Shown piece by piece: positions 1 to 9,150 of a stretch of 37,598 nt of DNA. Origin of the DNA: a bacterium (GTDB taxonomy: Bacteria; Spirochaetota; Spirochaetia; Treponematales; Rectinemataceae); contig JAJXZP010000276.1 of assembly GCA_021779995.1 (NCBI GenBank), positions 1 through 37,598 of the forward strand. The letters run 5' to 3'. The stretch's first letter is position 1. Every line of letters starts with the position of its first letter. The position numbers and the translations under genes are program-made. The notes beneath the pieces are model-generated. The model was not told the origin of the DNA. It worked only from the letters and a program-made list of their open reading frames with translations, and made no database searches.

Positions 1-70
1 GACGGGCCCGCGGCGCCCTGGCCGCCTGGCTTGAGGCGCCGCCGGTGCCGGCCGGGCGGGCGGCGAGGCT

Positions 71-889
71 TCAGCCCGCTCGAGGCGCCGCTTCGAGCTC
101 GCCGACGAGACGGCGGACGAGGGCCGCGTCTTCGGCCAGGGCGGGGATCACGGCGTCGAGACCGTTGCCCGCGCCGGCGCTCACGGCCCCGATCACGACG
201 AAGCGGCCCATCTTCGGGTCGAACTCGGCCTTCTTGAAGGCGGCGAGCCGCCGGCGCCAGTCGGCCTCCTCGTCGCGCAGGCTTCCGACGCTCCCGTCGC
301 GGGCGATCCGGCGCACGAGGAGCATCGCCACATAGCCGCCCGCCGCCTCGAGCGCCGAGGAGCACTCTCCCGAGGCGCCGCCGGGGAGGGCTTCCCAGGC
401 CAGGCGGACGAAGGGGTGGTCGATTTCGGCGGCGAGCTCGATCGCGGATCGGTAGCGGTCCAAGCAGGTGTTCCGCCCCAGCGAGAGGCAGACGGTCACG
501 CCCTGCCGGGCCGCGCGGTCGCCCAGGCGCCGCGCTTCCGCGGCGAGCAGCGCGCGCCCCCGGGGCTCGCGGCAGGCGGCGGAGTCTCCGCCGAAGAAGA
601 TGCGCACGATCGGAGCCTGGAGCCTGAGCGCGGTCTCGAGCACCGACTCGAAGCGCAGGCCGAGCTCGCCGCCGGGCTCGGCGCGGTACAAGGGGGCGTA
701 GGACGCCGTGGTCAGGCCCGCGCGCAGGGTGTCCATCATGGCGCCTGACTCCGCCTCGGTGTCGCCCTGCGGGATATGGATGCCGCCGGCCCATTCAATC
801 GCGTCGACTCCGGCCTCGGCCGCGGCGGCTATCACGTCGTGGGCGCTCAGAGAAAGGAAGGCCGAGGAACTCAACCCGATGCGGATCAT
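71..889 (-). CDS. Sugar phosphate isomerase/epimerase-like TIM-barrel protein (xylose isomerase-like family)
   Basis: 272-aa ORF; MIRIGLSSSAFLSLSAHDVIAAAAEAGVDAIEWAGGIHIPQGD resembles the AP_endonuc_2 fold N-terminus; SD-like CGGAG before ATG. Confidence 0.8.
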   Translation of the reverse strand: MIRIGLSSSAFLSLSAHDVIAAAAEAGVDAIEWAGGIHIPQGDTEAESGAMMDTLRAGLTTASYAPLYRAEPGGELGLRFESVLETALRLQAPIVRIFFGGDSAACREPRGRALLAAEARRLGDRAARQGVTVCLSLGRNTCLDRYRSAIELAAEIDHPFVRLAWEALPGGASGECSSALEAAGGYVAMLLVRRIARDGSVGSLRDEEADWRRRLAAFKKAEFDPKMGRFVVIGAVSAGAGNGLDAVIPALAEDAALVRRLVGELEAAPRAG

Positions 890-1073
890 GCGAACTCCGG
901 GGTGCGGGGCGCGGGCCGCCGCGGGGATTGTATCGGTTTTTTACGGCTCCCGCTCGATGCTTCGCGTCGAGCGCGGGCCGGAGGCCGCCACCATTCTAGC
1001 CCGAGCGCCGACGATCCACAAGCGCGAAGCCCGGCCGCGATCCGAGATCGCGGGACCTGCGAAAGAGCCTCCA

Positions 1074-1102
1074 TTGCTTTGGCTCTTCCTCGATTCTATA
1101 CT
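1074..1102 (+). promoter_or_regulatory. Sigma70-like promoter TTGCTT-N17-TATACT, 6 nt before the ATG at 1109
   Basis: -35 at 1074-1079, -10 at 1097-1102, spacer 17. Confidence 0.55.
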
Positions 1103-1108
1103 GGAAAA

Positions 1109-3367
1109 ATGGCGCCGCTCACACCCGCGTCCCTGTCGCGGGGACGCAGATCGTTCTTCACCTTCAACGGCCTCAATTCCATTTCGTTCATCCTGCTTTC
1201 CGGCAGCTTCGTCACCCTCTACGCGCTCAGCCTCGGAGCCTCCAACGCCCTCGTGGGGGCGCTCAACGCCTTCGCCTACGGCACCTTCTTCTTCCTGCCC
1301 CTGGGCAAGAGCCTGGTGCGCCGCCGCTCCATAGTCTCGGTCTTCGGCTGGGCCTGGTTCTACCGCTACATCGCCATGCTCCCCGCCCTGGCCGCCCCGA
1401 TCTTCGCGGCGACAGGCAGGCCGCTCGGCGCCTTCGCCTGTCTCGTCGTGGCGGTCGCCGTCTTCAACATCCTGCGCGGCATCGGCATGATCGGGAACAA
1501 TCCGGTCCTCGCCAACCTCGCCTCCGGAGGTCCGGGCGGCAAGCGGGTCGACAAGGGGGCCTTCCTCGTCAACGTGCAGATCGTCGGTTCGGTGGCCTCG
1601 CTCGGCACGAACCTGGCCATAGCCCTGGTCATCGGCAACAAGGCGGGGCCCTGGGTCTTCTCCGCCTCCATGGCGGTCGGCATAGTCATCGGCCTCGCCG
1701 GCTCCCTCGTCCTCATCCGCGACATGCCCGAGCCGGAGGGTTACCGCCCCGAATCCTCGGCCTCCTTCGTGGCCGTGGCCCGCGAGGCCTTCGCCAAGCG
1801 GCCCTTCAGGATCTTCATCGAGGTGCTCGTGCTGCTGTCCTTCGTCGCGGGCATGGCGAGGACCTTCATGCCCGTGTACGCCAAGGACGTCTTCGCCCAG
1901 GGCGACAACGCGATCATGGTCTACTCCCTCGTGGGCAGCCTGGGCTCCATCGTCATGGGCCTGCTCACCCGGCTCCTGGTCGACCGCCTGGGCGCGAGGC
2001 CCCTGTACGTGATCTTCGTGGCCGCGGCGGCGCTGAGCCTCGCGCCCCTCGCCCTGGCTCCGGGACCCGTGGGCTTCCTCTCCGGGCCGCTCGAGGCGGC
2101 CGCCTTCCTCGTCTTCGCCAACTTCGTCTCCGCCTTCGGCCTCACGGGCGAGGAGAACGCCGGGCAGACCTACTTCTTCGCCCTGGTCGAGCCCGAGCGC
2201 ACCCTCGACCTCGGCATCGTCTACTTCCTCATGTACGGCCTGGGCGGCGCCGTCGGCTCGACGGCGGGCGGTTTCATCCTCGACTTTCTCGGCGCGCGGG
2301 GGCTCTCGGCCTCGACCTCGTACCAGTTATTCTTCGGTTCCCTGGTCGTCATACTCGCCTACGTGCTCATACGGCTCAACGCCCTGGTGCGGCTCGGCTC
2401 GGCCTCGGTGCGGGAGTCGCTCTTCGTCATGCTCTCCCTGCGCGACCTTCGGGCCTTCGACCTCCTGGCGCGGCTCGACCGCAGCGCCGATCCGGCCGAG
2501 GAAATCGCCCTCATCCACGACATCGGCGCGGCGGCCAAGGGGCGGTCCTCGGCGCGCGCCCAGAGCGCGCTCCTTGAGTACCTTTCCTCGCCCCGCTTCG
2601 AGGTGCGGCTCGAGGCCCTCATCGCGCTGGAAAGCATGCCCCAGCTCGACGACGCGGCCGTGAAGGCCCTGATCGAAGAGGTGGAGCGGCAGCCCTACAC
2701 GACGGCCTACGTGGCGGCTCGCATCCTGGGCAAGGCGGGGCGGCGGTTCCGTGAGTCTGTCCTGCCCTGCCTGCGCGCGGCGGCCGAGGCCGAGGACTAC
2801 ATGCTCGTAAGTTCGGCCATGACGGCCCTGGCCCGGCTCGACGACGGCGAAAGCCTGCCGCTCATCGAGCGGATTCTCGCCCGGACCGGCATAGGGCGGG
2901 TGCGCATAGCCGCGGCCTACGCGATCGAACTCCTGCGCAGCCGGGCCTCGGTGCCGATCCTCGTGTCCTGCCTGCGGCGCGAGGGCGGCCCGCCCTTCGT
3001 GTCGGACGAGCTGCTGCTGGCCAGCGCCTCGGTGCTCGGCCTCATGCCGCGCTTCTACGCCCTCTACACGGCCTTCCTCGACGACGAGGAGACCGGCACA
3101 GCCCTGCTGACGGACGCGGCGGCCGAACGCTTCGGCCCGGACGCCGAACCGGCCAAGGCCGAGGCCTTCGCCCGGACCTTCAGAGCCGCCCTCGACGCGA
3201 TCCTCGCCGAGCCCCCCGACGGCCGCCCGATGCATTCGCTCATCCTGGGCGACTGGGAGGGCGCGAGCGCGGCCGACCTCGTGCTGGCCGAGGCCGCCCT
3301 CGAGCCCGAGCTGGCCTACCGCGGCTTCCGCTTCTTCATCGCGGCCTACGCGGCGCTGCGCTCCTAA
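1109..3367 (+). CDS. MFS transporter with C-terminal HEAT-repeat domain
   Basis: The 776 ORF start is too far upstream; ATG at 1109 (MAPLTPASLSRGRRSFFTFNGLNS) follows a promoter. Many TM helices, then alpha-helical repeats such as ALLEYLSSPRFEVRLEALIALESMPQLDDAAVKALIEEV. Confidence 0.85.
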   Translation: MAPLTPASLSRGRRSFFTFNGLNSISFILLSGSFVTLYALSLGASNALVGALNAFAYGTFFFLPLGKSLVRRRSIVSVFGWAWFYRYIAMLPALAAPIFAATGRPLGAFACLVVAVAVFNILRGIGMIGNNPVLANLASGGPGGKRVDKGAFLVNVQIVGSVASLGTNLAIALVIGNKAGPWVFSASMAVGIVIGLAGSLVLIRDMPEPEGYRPESSASFVAVAREAFAKRPFRIFIEVLVLLSFVAGMARTFMPVYAKDVFAQGDNAIMVYSLVGSLGSIVMGLLTRLLVDRLGARPLYVIFVAAAALSLAPLALAPGPVGFLSGPLEAAAFLVFANFVSAFGLTGEENAGQTYFFALVEPERTLDLGIVYFLMYGLGGAVGSTAGGFILDFLGARGLSASTSYQLFFGSLVVILAYVLIRLNALVRLGSASVRESLFVMLSLRDLRAFDLLARLDRSADPAEEIALIHDIGAAAKGRSSARAQSALLEYLSSPRFEVRLEALIALESMPQLDDAAVKALIEEVERQPYTTAYVAARILGKAGRRFRESVLPCLRAAAEAEDYMLVSSAMTALARLDDGESLPLIERILARTGIGRVRIAAAYAIELLRSRASVPILVSCLRREGGPPFVSDELLLASASVLGLMPRFYALYTAFLDDEETGTALLTDAAAERFGPDAEPAKAEAFARTFRAALDAILAEPPDGRPMHSLILGDWEGASAADLVLAEAALEPELAYRGFRFFIAAYAALRS

Positions 3368-3450
3368 AGGACGGCTTCTTCCGCGCCGGGCAGGAGCGTT
3401 CCCCAACCGGGCGTCCGCCTGCCTCGAAATCGGCGTAACGGGGGGAACGG

Positions 3451-4053
3451 TTAGAAGGGCAGGCTCTCGAGCAGCCGCACGACCAGGGCCACGAGCCGCG
3501 AGACGGCGAGGTCGGCCAGGACGACCACGACGAGGCCGGTGATGAGCCCCTGCAGGTAGTTGACGATCCGATTGCGGTAAATCACGCGGTTGATGCGGAA
3601 GAGCACGGGATTGAGGAATGCGTCGACGACTCGCCACAAAGGATGAAGGGAGTTCCAGCGCGCGGCGTAGGCTATGATCCGGACGAGGGCGAAGACCGCG
3701 AAAAACGACAGGAGAAAGCCCACGGCCGACCAGGCCACCTGGAGCGCGACGCCGAGCACGATGCCCAGGCTGATGCGCTCGGTGAAGGCCACCACTCTGA
3801 GGAGCTGGTCGACGAGGATGAGCAGGGCGAGGCCCGCGATGGGGGAGAAGTCGAAGGCCCCCGCGCTCAGGAAGCGAAAGCGGGAGAAATAGCCCAAATA
3901 GGGATCCACGACGCGCTTGAGGAGCTGCCCCCCCTTGCCGAGATCGACGCGCGGCACCCACGACACGAAGATGCGGATCATGCAGAGGAAGAAATAGACC
4001 GAGACCAGGGCGCTCACCACGCGTGCGACGATCGAGAGGACCAAAGACTCCAC
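3451..4053 (-). CDS. YggT family membrane protein
   Basis: GTG start; VVSALVSVYFFLCMIRIFVSWVP...VVDPYLGYFSRF typical of YggT; 7 nt downstream of the preceding gene. Confidence 0.85.
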   Translation of the reverse strand: MESLVLSIVARVVSALVSVYFFLCMIRIFVSWVPRVDLGKGGQLLKRVVDPYLGYFSRFRFLSAGAFDFSPIAGLALLILVDQLLRVVAFTERISLGIVLGVALQVAWSAVGFLLSFFAVFALVRIIAYAARWNSLHPLWRVVDAFLNPVLFRINRVIYRNRIVNYLQGLITGLVVVVLADLAVSRLVALVVRLLESLPF

Positions 4054-4060
4054 CTTTCGG

Positions 4061-5317
4061 CTACGTGCCGGGAGCGTTCAACTTGCCCAGCTCGTCCATC
4101 GTCTTCTTGAGCTGCTCGGCGCTCTGCGCGGCGTGGAGGCTCTCCTTGGCCGGATCGAAGGTCGGGTCCAGGACGAGGGCCTGCTTCCAGTACTCCTCCG
4201 CCTTGGCGTTGTCGCCCTTCGCATAGGCGTCGAGGCCGTTAAGATACAGGGTATCCACCCGCTTCGCAAGAGCGGCTCTGCCGAGGTCGCCGAGCAGGAA
4301 GGAGGCCTGGATCGAGACGCGGTTGAGCGGCGTCATCTGGGTGGTCAGGTCGAGGGTATAGTTGACCGCGATCCGGACCAGCTCGAAGTCGACGGTGGAG
4401 CCGATCGTCACGCGCGGATTGCCGCCCTTGAGGAGGAGGCCGCCCTGCATGCGGAAAAAGCTCGTGATATCGACGAGGAAGCCCCCCGCCACATAGAAAT
4501 TCTCCGACAGCGAAGGATCGACCAGGTTGATGGGCTTGGACAGGTCGAAGGAGAGGGTGAGGGGGTGGAGGGGAGAGTAGCCGATGCCGAAAGAGGCGGT
4601 GGTGGGCAGGGGGTCGCCCTCCACGGCGGGCCCCAGGTTCTTGAGGGCGAGGCCGAAGGAGAGATTCTTGCCGCGCCAGTGGTCGAACTTGCCGAAGTCG
4701 AAGCGGGTGAGCAGGCCGGTGTCGACCATGGCGCCGAAGGCGGAGTTGCCGGCGGTGGCGCCGTTGGCGACGGCCGGCATGGAGCGGTAGGCGATCTTGC
4801 CGGTGGCCCCAACGGCCAGGCCGCTGAAGTAATAGCCGGGGAAGAAGTCGTAGGACAGATTGAAGCCCGCCATGGCCTCGCTGTAGTAGCCGGAGCCCTG
4901 CTGGTCGCCGAACTGGTCGTAGGCGGTGAAGGGGAGGTAGAGCCATTTGCCGGCCACGCCGAAGCCGAAGCCCCCCGTCCTGATGGTGTAGACCGCACCC
5001 TCGATCTTGGTGTCGGCTATCCAGTTGTTGTGGTAGACCGCCAGCTCGGTATAATCGAGCATGCTCGACGCCGCGGGGTTGGCCTCGAAGTACGAGGAGT
5101 CCTTGGAGACGGCGGTGTAGGCCGTGCCCATGCCCTCGTCGAGGCCGCCCATGGGAATGAGCAGGGAGCGGAAGGTGGTGAGCCCGGTATTGGGGTCGGG
5201 ATTGAGAAGCTGGGTGAGGGTTTGATAGGTATCGGGCGAGAATTGGGCCCAAAGGCCGGCGCCCGACACGAGCATCGAGGCTGCCGCGAGGAAAACCGGC
5301 ATCCGCTTCATATCCAT
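4061..5317 (-). CDS. Outer-membrane beta-barrel protein (UPF0164/FadL-like, spirochaetal type) with C-terminal TPR
   Basis: Signal peptide MKRMPVFLAAASMLVSGAGLWAQ; alternating beta-strand pattern; C-terminal TPR-like LNGLDAYAKGDNAKAEEYWKQALVLDPTFDPA. Confidence 0.7.
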   Translation of the reverse strand: MDMKRMPVFLAAASMLVSGAGLWAQFSPDTYQTLTQLLNPDPNTGLTTFRSLLIPMGGLDEGMGTAYTAVSKDSSYFEANPAASSMLDYTELAVYHNNWIADTKIEGAVYTIRTGGFGFGVAGKWLYLPFTAYDQFGDQQGSGYYSEAMAGFNLSYDFFPGYYFSGLAVGATGKIAYRSMPAVANGATAGNSAFGAMVDTGLLTRFDFGKFDHWRGKNLSFGLALKNLGPAVEGDPLPTTASFGIGYSPLHPLTLSFDLSKPINLVDPSLSENFYVAGGFLVDITSFFRMQGGLLLKGGNPRVTIGSTVDFELVRIAVNYTLDLTTQMTPLNRVSIQASFLLGDLGRAALAKRVDTLYLNGLDAYAKGDNAKAEEYWKQALVLDPTFDPAKESLHAAQSAEQLKKTMDELGKLNAPGT

Positions 5318-5331
5318 CGTAAATATACCGT

Positions 5332-5361
5332 ACGGCGCCTGACATTTCTACTCGGCGCCGT
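5332..5361 (-). promoter_or_regulatory. Hairpin in the predicted 5' UTR of the beta-barrel gene
   Basis: ACGGCGCC (5332-5339) / GGCGCCGT (5354-5361), perfect 8-bp arms, 14-nt loop. Confidence 0.45.
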
Positions 5362-5371
5362 TCTTCCTTCA

Positions 5372-5377
5372 ATTATA
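5372..5377 (-). promoter_or_regulatory. -10 element TATAAT upstream of the beta-barrel gene
   Basis: Plus-strand ATTATA in an AT-rich patch; -35 weak. Confidence 0.35.
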
Positions 5378-5501
5378 GGAAACTGCTACCGAAAATTAAG
5401 CGGAATCGTAGGGCTGGCACTCATATGCCTGACGATTCGGCCGGGTAGCCGCCCCTAGGGCGAAGTATCTTCTAGTACTGAAAGGTGTTGATCAACGCCC
5501 A

Positions 5502-8500
5502 ATGCGCCACGAGCAGTCCGGCCCTGCCGCGCCCCGCGATTCGACGCCCCGAGCGGAGCGCCCGTGGAGGGGTTCGAGCCGGGTCCTCCTCAGCCTCCTA
5601 CTCCTCATCGTCTGCCTCCGGGGAGCCGAGGCCGCGGGGGCGGAGGATCTCGATGCCTTCGCGGCGGCGGTGCGCACGGACATGGACGCGGCGCAGACCC
5701 TGGTCGCTTCGGCGCGGAGCGCCCAGGACCAGATAAAAGCCGCGCAGCTGTATCAGGATGCCTCGCAGCGCTATCAGGCCATCATCGACCGCCTCGAGGC
5801 CCGGATGCAGCAAGGTCAAGACCGCCGAGGCCTGCTTCTTTCGCTGCTCACCTCGGCCCTGCTCAGCAAGGCCGACATCGACAAGTCGCTCAAGAACTAC
5901 GACGCCGTCATCGTCACGCTCACCGACCTCATCAGACGCAACCCGAGCCGATTCGACCAGGCCAACGGCCTCATCCGCGAAATCATCGGCATCCGCGACC
6001 GCTACGCCCGGATCGCGACCGAACTCTTCGACGCCATCAAGACGAAGGACACGACGCTTCCCTCCACGCAGGACTACATCAAGGAGCGCACCCAGGAGCT
6101 GCAAGACCTCGACCCCTACTCGAACCAGGACATCCTGGTCCGGATATCCGAGGCCATCCTCAAGTCGCAGAACCTCAGGACCATGCGGGCCATCATGACG
6201 CAGGGCCGCGGCCTCCTCGACGGCGCCCGCTATGCCGACGCCATCGCCGCCTACGAACAGGGCCTGGAACTCTATCGCCAGCAGTTCGAGACCTCGGGCT
6301 ACGACCTGCTGGATCCGAGCACGGCTCAGGTGCTCACGGTCGACCAGAGCGGTCGGCTCGCGACCCTGGCGGTCGGCGCCGACGGCACGGTGCTCCGGAC
6401 GGACCCCTCGGGCCATATCCTGAAGAGTCCCGACGGGACGGACCTGCCCGCGCTCGACGCCCAGGGCAAGCCGCGGCGCCTCGCCTTCGTGCTCGTGGGA
6501 GGACGCCAGCAGCTCGAAAGCGGCCAGGGCGGCGTGGTCGAGTACGCCGAGAATCTCGTGCGGGGAGCCCGGGCGACGGCCGATTCCCTGCGCGCGGGCC
6601 AGGGCCCCTTCGCCGCGCTCGCCCCCGCGGACCAGAGCCTCGAAGCGGCCTTCGCCTCCGGCGACACCGCCGCGGCCGAGGCCGCCCTCAAGCCGGCGCA
6701 GGCCGCCCTCGGCGACCTGGCCAAGGCGCGTTCCGACGTCATCGCCGCCGGGCTCGGCCTCGAAAACCTCGACAAGCAACTGCCCAAGCGCCGCGACGGC
6801 GCCGATGTCTCGTACATCCTGTACGCCTATCTCTCCTACGCCGACCTCTTCCTCCGCGGCCGCCCGGAGGTGGCCGACTACGGCCGCCTCGATCGGCTCG
6901 GCGACCCGCGGTGGCGTCCGCCCGAGGAGCGGAATAAGCGAGAAGGCATCGCCGGGGCCATGCTCGACGAGTATGCTTCCTACCTCAATGGCCTGCAGGC
7001 CGCCTTCGAACCTCAGCTCGGGAAAGCCTTCTCAGCGGGCCTGGCGGCCATCGACGGCGCGAACTGGGACGGAGCCAGGGCGGACTTCGACCAGGCGGCA
7101 AAGTTCTCCGCGCCCGGGCTCGACATGCTGGACCTGTGGAAGCTCGTCTATCCGCCCGAGGCCGTCGCGAGCCTCGATCCGGAAGACACGGCGGTCTACG
7201 ATCGGAAGAAGGCCGACTACGACCGGATCAAGCATCTCGGCATGCTCGCCGCGGGCTACTCGACCCTCGTCGAGGCGGTCAAGGCGACGGAAACGGTCTT
7301 TGCCGAGGCCAAGGTCTTCATGAACGGTCTTCCGCCCGACGCCCCCCTGGACGCCTCGCTCGGCACCCTCGACGGCTTCCTGACCCGCTTCGGCGAGGCG
7401 GAGAAGGGGCTCATCGCCCTGAGCTCGGAGACCGACGGCCTCACCGAGCAGATCGCCCGCTGGCTGAAGGCCGAAAACGCCGACGACCCCTCGGCCAAGG
7501 CGCAGAAAGAATACCTCAGGCGAATCGCCGATCTCCTCGCCAGGGTGCGGCAGGAGAAGATCGAGCTCATCGCCTTCGGCGCGCGCCTGCAGACCGGCAC
7601 CGCGGACAGGGAGCTGGCCTCGGCCGAGACCGCCGTGCGCACGGCCGGCGATCTCATCGTCGGGCCTCTCTCCGCCATACCCGACCGGGCGGGACTCCAC
7701 GACCCGAGCGCCTCGCGCGCGGCGACGATCCTCGCGGCCGAGGAGAAGACGATAGGCGACCTGGAGGCCCGGATCGCGAAGTTCCTGGCGGGAATCGACG
7801 CCGAGTCGCCGGAGGTCCGCGCCGACCCGGCGGTGCAGGCTCTCCGAGCCGAGCTCGCCAAGGCGGCCGCGCAGGCGGCCGACCTGCAAAAGGTCCGCTC
7901 CGCCGCCCTGGCGCAGGCCCTGGATCACAAGCAGACGGCGGCGAAGGCGCTCGCCGCGGCGGGGCCCCTCCTCGCGGACGCCCGGCGCCTCTTGACGGCG
8001 AGCCAGGCGAAAGGCGCCTCCCCCTCCGAAGTGCGCCAGGACCTCGACCTCTCCAAGGCCAGGCTCGCCTCCGCCCTGGCCAGGATACTCGACTGGTCGA
8101 ACAGGGATTTCGACCTGGCCACCTGGACCGAGTACTACAATAACCAGTACGGTAAGCTGAAGGCCGAGCGCGACAAGGCCGACGACAACTACGTGCTCAA
8201 CGAAACCTTCACCCTGCTCGACCAGGGGCAGCGCTACTACAATCAGCAGCTCTACGACCAGGCGGGCGAGGCGCTCGACTCGGCCCAGTCCATCTGGATG
8301 AGCCGGCACAGCCAGGAGCAGCCCCAGGTGCGGTATTGGCAGAACTTCGTCAAGATGGCCCAGGACACGAACAACAAGCGCGAAGTCAAGCCGAGCGATC
8401 CGCTGTACTACGATATCAGCAACTACCTCTCGCAGGCGCGCACCCAGTACGTCCGCGGCAGCGACCTTTTGCAGAAGGGCGACAAGACCGCGGCCGCCGC

Positions 8501-9149
8501 GGCCTTCGATGCGGCCCGCCAGAACATCAGCTACGTGACCCGGGCCTTCCCCCTGAACGCCGAGGCCGGCCTCCTCACCCTCCAGATCCTCAAGGCCACC
8601 GACCAGGCCGCCTACCTCCAGTCCCTGCCGAGCCGGATCCAGGCCGCGCGCGACCTCCTGGCCACCGATCCCCAGACCGCCTACTCGCGCATCGCCGATC
8701 TCGCGAAGATGGAGAGCGGCGACGCGAGCATCCAAAGCCTCCTCAAGGAGGCGGAGATCAAGACGGGCAGGCGCCCGCCCGAGCCCACGAGGGAGCAGAT
8801 CGCCCGCGCCTCGGCCCTCGTGGCCCAGGCCGAGAACCTCATGAAGACCGGAAGGAGCTCGGACAATGCGCAGGCCTCGGACCTCCTCAACCAGGCCTAC
8901 GCCCTCGATCCGCGGAACCCCAGGGTCTTCGCCGACATCAAATACCTCACGGTCCTCTCGGGCAGGGGCGGCCAGGCCGGCCCCGGTCTCAATCCCGCGG
9001 ACCAGGCCCTCCTCGACACGGCCACCTCCCAATACGCCTCCGGCCAGTACAACCAGGCGCGCGACACCCTCAACCGCCTCCTCCAGGCCGGCAAGATGAC
9101 GCGGGATGTCGTCAAGCTCGACCAGAACCTGAAGCAGCTGGGGTACTAG
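5502..9149 (+). CDS. Large exported TPR-repeat protein
   Basis: 1215 aa; hydrophobic N-terminal segment (VLLSLLLLIVCLRGAEAAGAED); TPR-like segments throughout. Confidence 0.8.
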   Translation: MRHEQSGPAAPRDSTPRAERPWRGSSRVLLSLLLLIVCLRGAEAAGAEDLDAFAAAVRTDMDAAQTLVASARSAQDQIKAAQLYQDASQRYQAIIDRLEARMQQGQDRRGLLLSLLTSALLSKADIDKSLKNYDAVIVTLTDLIRRNPSRFDQANGLIREIIGIRDRYARIATELFDAIKTKDTTLPSTQDYIKERTQELQDLDPYSNQDILVRISEAILKSQNLRTMRAIMTQGRGLLDGARYADAIAAYEQGLELYRQQFETSGYDLLDPSTAQVLTVDQSGRLATLAVGADGTVLRTDPSGHILKSPDGTDLPALDAQGKPRRLAFVLVGGRQQLESGQGGVVEYAENLVRGARATADSLRAGQGPFAALAPADQSLEAAFASGDTAAAEAALKPAQAALGDLAKARSDVIAAGLGLENLDKQLPKRRDGADVSYILYAYLSYADLFLRGRPEVADYGRLDRLGDPRWRPPEERNKREGIAGAMLDEYASYLNGLQAAFEPQLGKAFSAGLAAIDGANWDGARADFDQAAKFSAPGLDMLDLWKLVYPPEAVASLDPEDTAVYDRKKADYDRIKHLGMLAAGYSTLVEAVKATETVFAEAKVFMNGLPPDAPLDASLGTLDGFLTRFGEAEKGLIALSSETDGLTEQIARWLKAENADDPSAKAQKEYLRRIADLLARVRQEKIELIAFGARLQTGTADRELASAETAVRTAGDLIVGPLSAIPDRAGLHDPSASRAATILAAEEKTIGDLEARIAKFLAGIDAESPEVRADPAVQALRAELAKAAAQAADLQKVRSAALAQALDHKQTAAKALAAAGPLLADARRLLTASQAKGASPSEVRQDLDLSKARLASALARILDWSNRDFDLATWTEYYNNQYGKLKAERDKADDNYVLNETFTLLDQGQRYYNQQLYDQAGEALDSAQSIWMSRHSQEQPQVRYWQNFVKMAQDTNNKREVKPSDPLYYDISNYLSQARTQYVRGSDLLQKGDKTAAAAAFDAARQNISYVTRAFPLNAEAGLLTLQILKATDQAAYLQSLPSRIQAARDLLATDPQTAYSRIADLAKMESGDASIQSLLKEAEIKTGRRPPEPTREQIARASALVAQAENLMKTGRSSDNAQASDLLNQAYALDPRNPRVFADIKYLTVLSGRGGQAGPGLNPADQALLDTATSQYASGQYNQARDTLNRLLQAGKMTRDVVKLDQNLKQLGY

Positions 9150-9150
9150 G

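Noticed and set aside
776-1108. N-terminal extension of the MFS-HEAT ORF
   Set aside because: Arg/Ala-rich, no TM or domain character, overlaps the divergent gene and contains the promoter
5415-5429. Sigma54-like TGGCAC...TGCC before the TPR gene
   Set aside because: GG-N9-GC spacing; sigma54 requires GG-N10-GC
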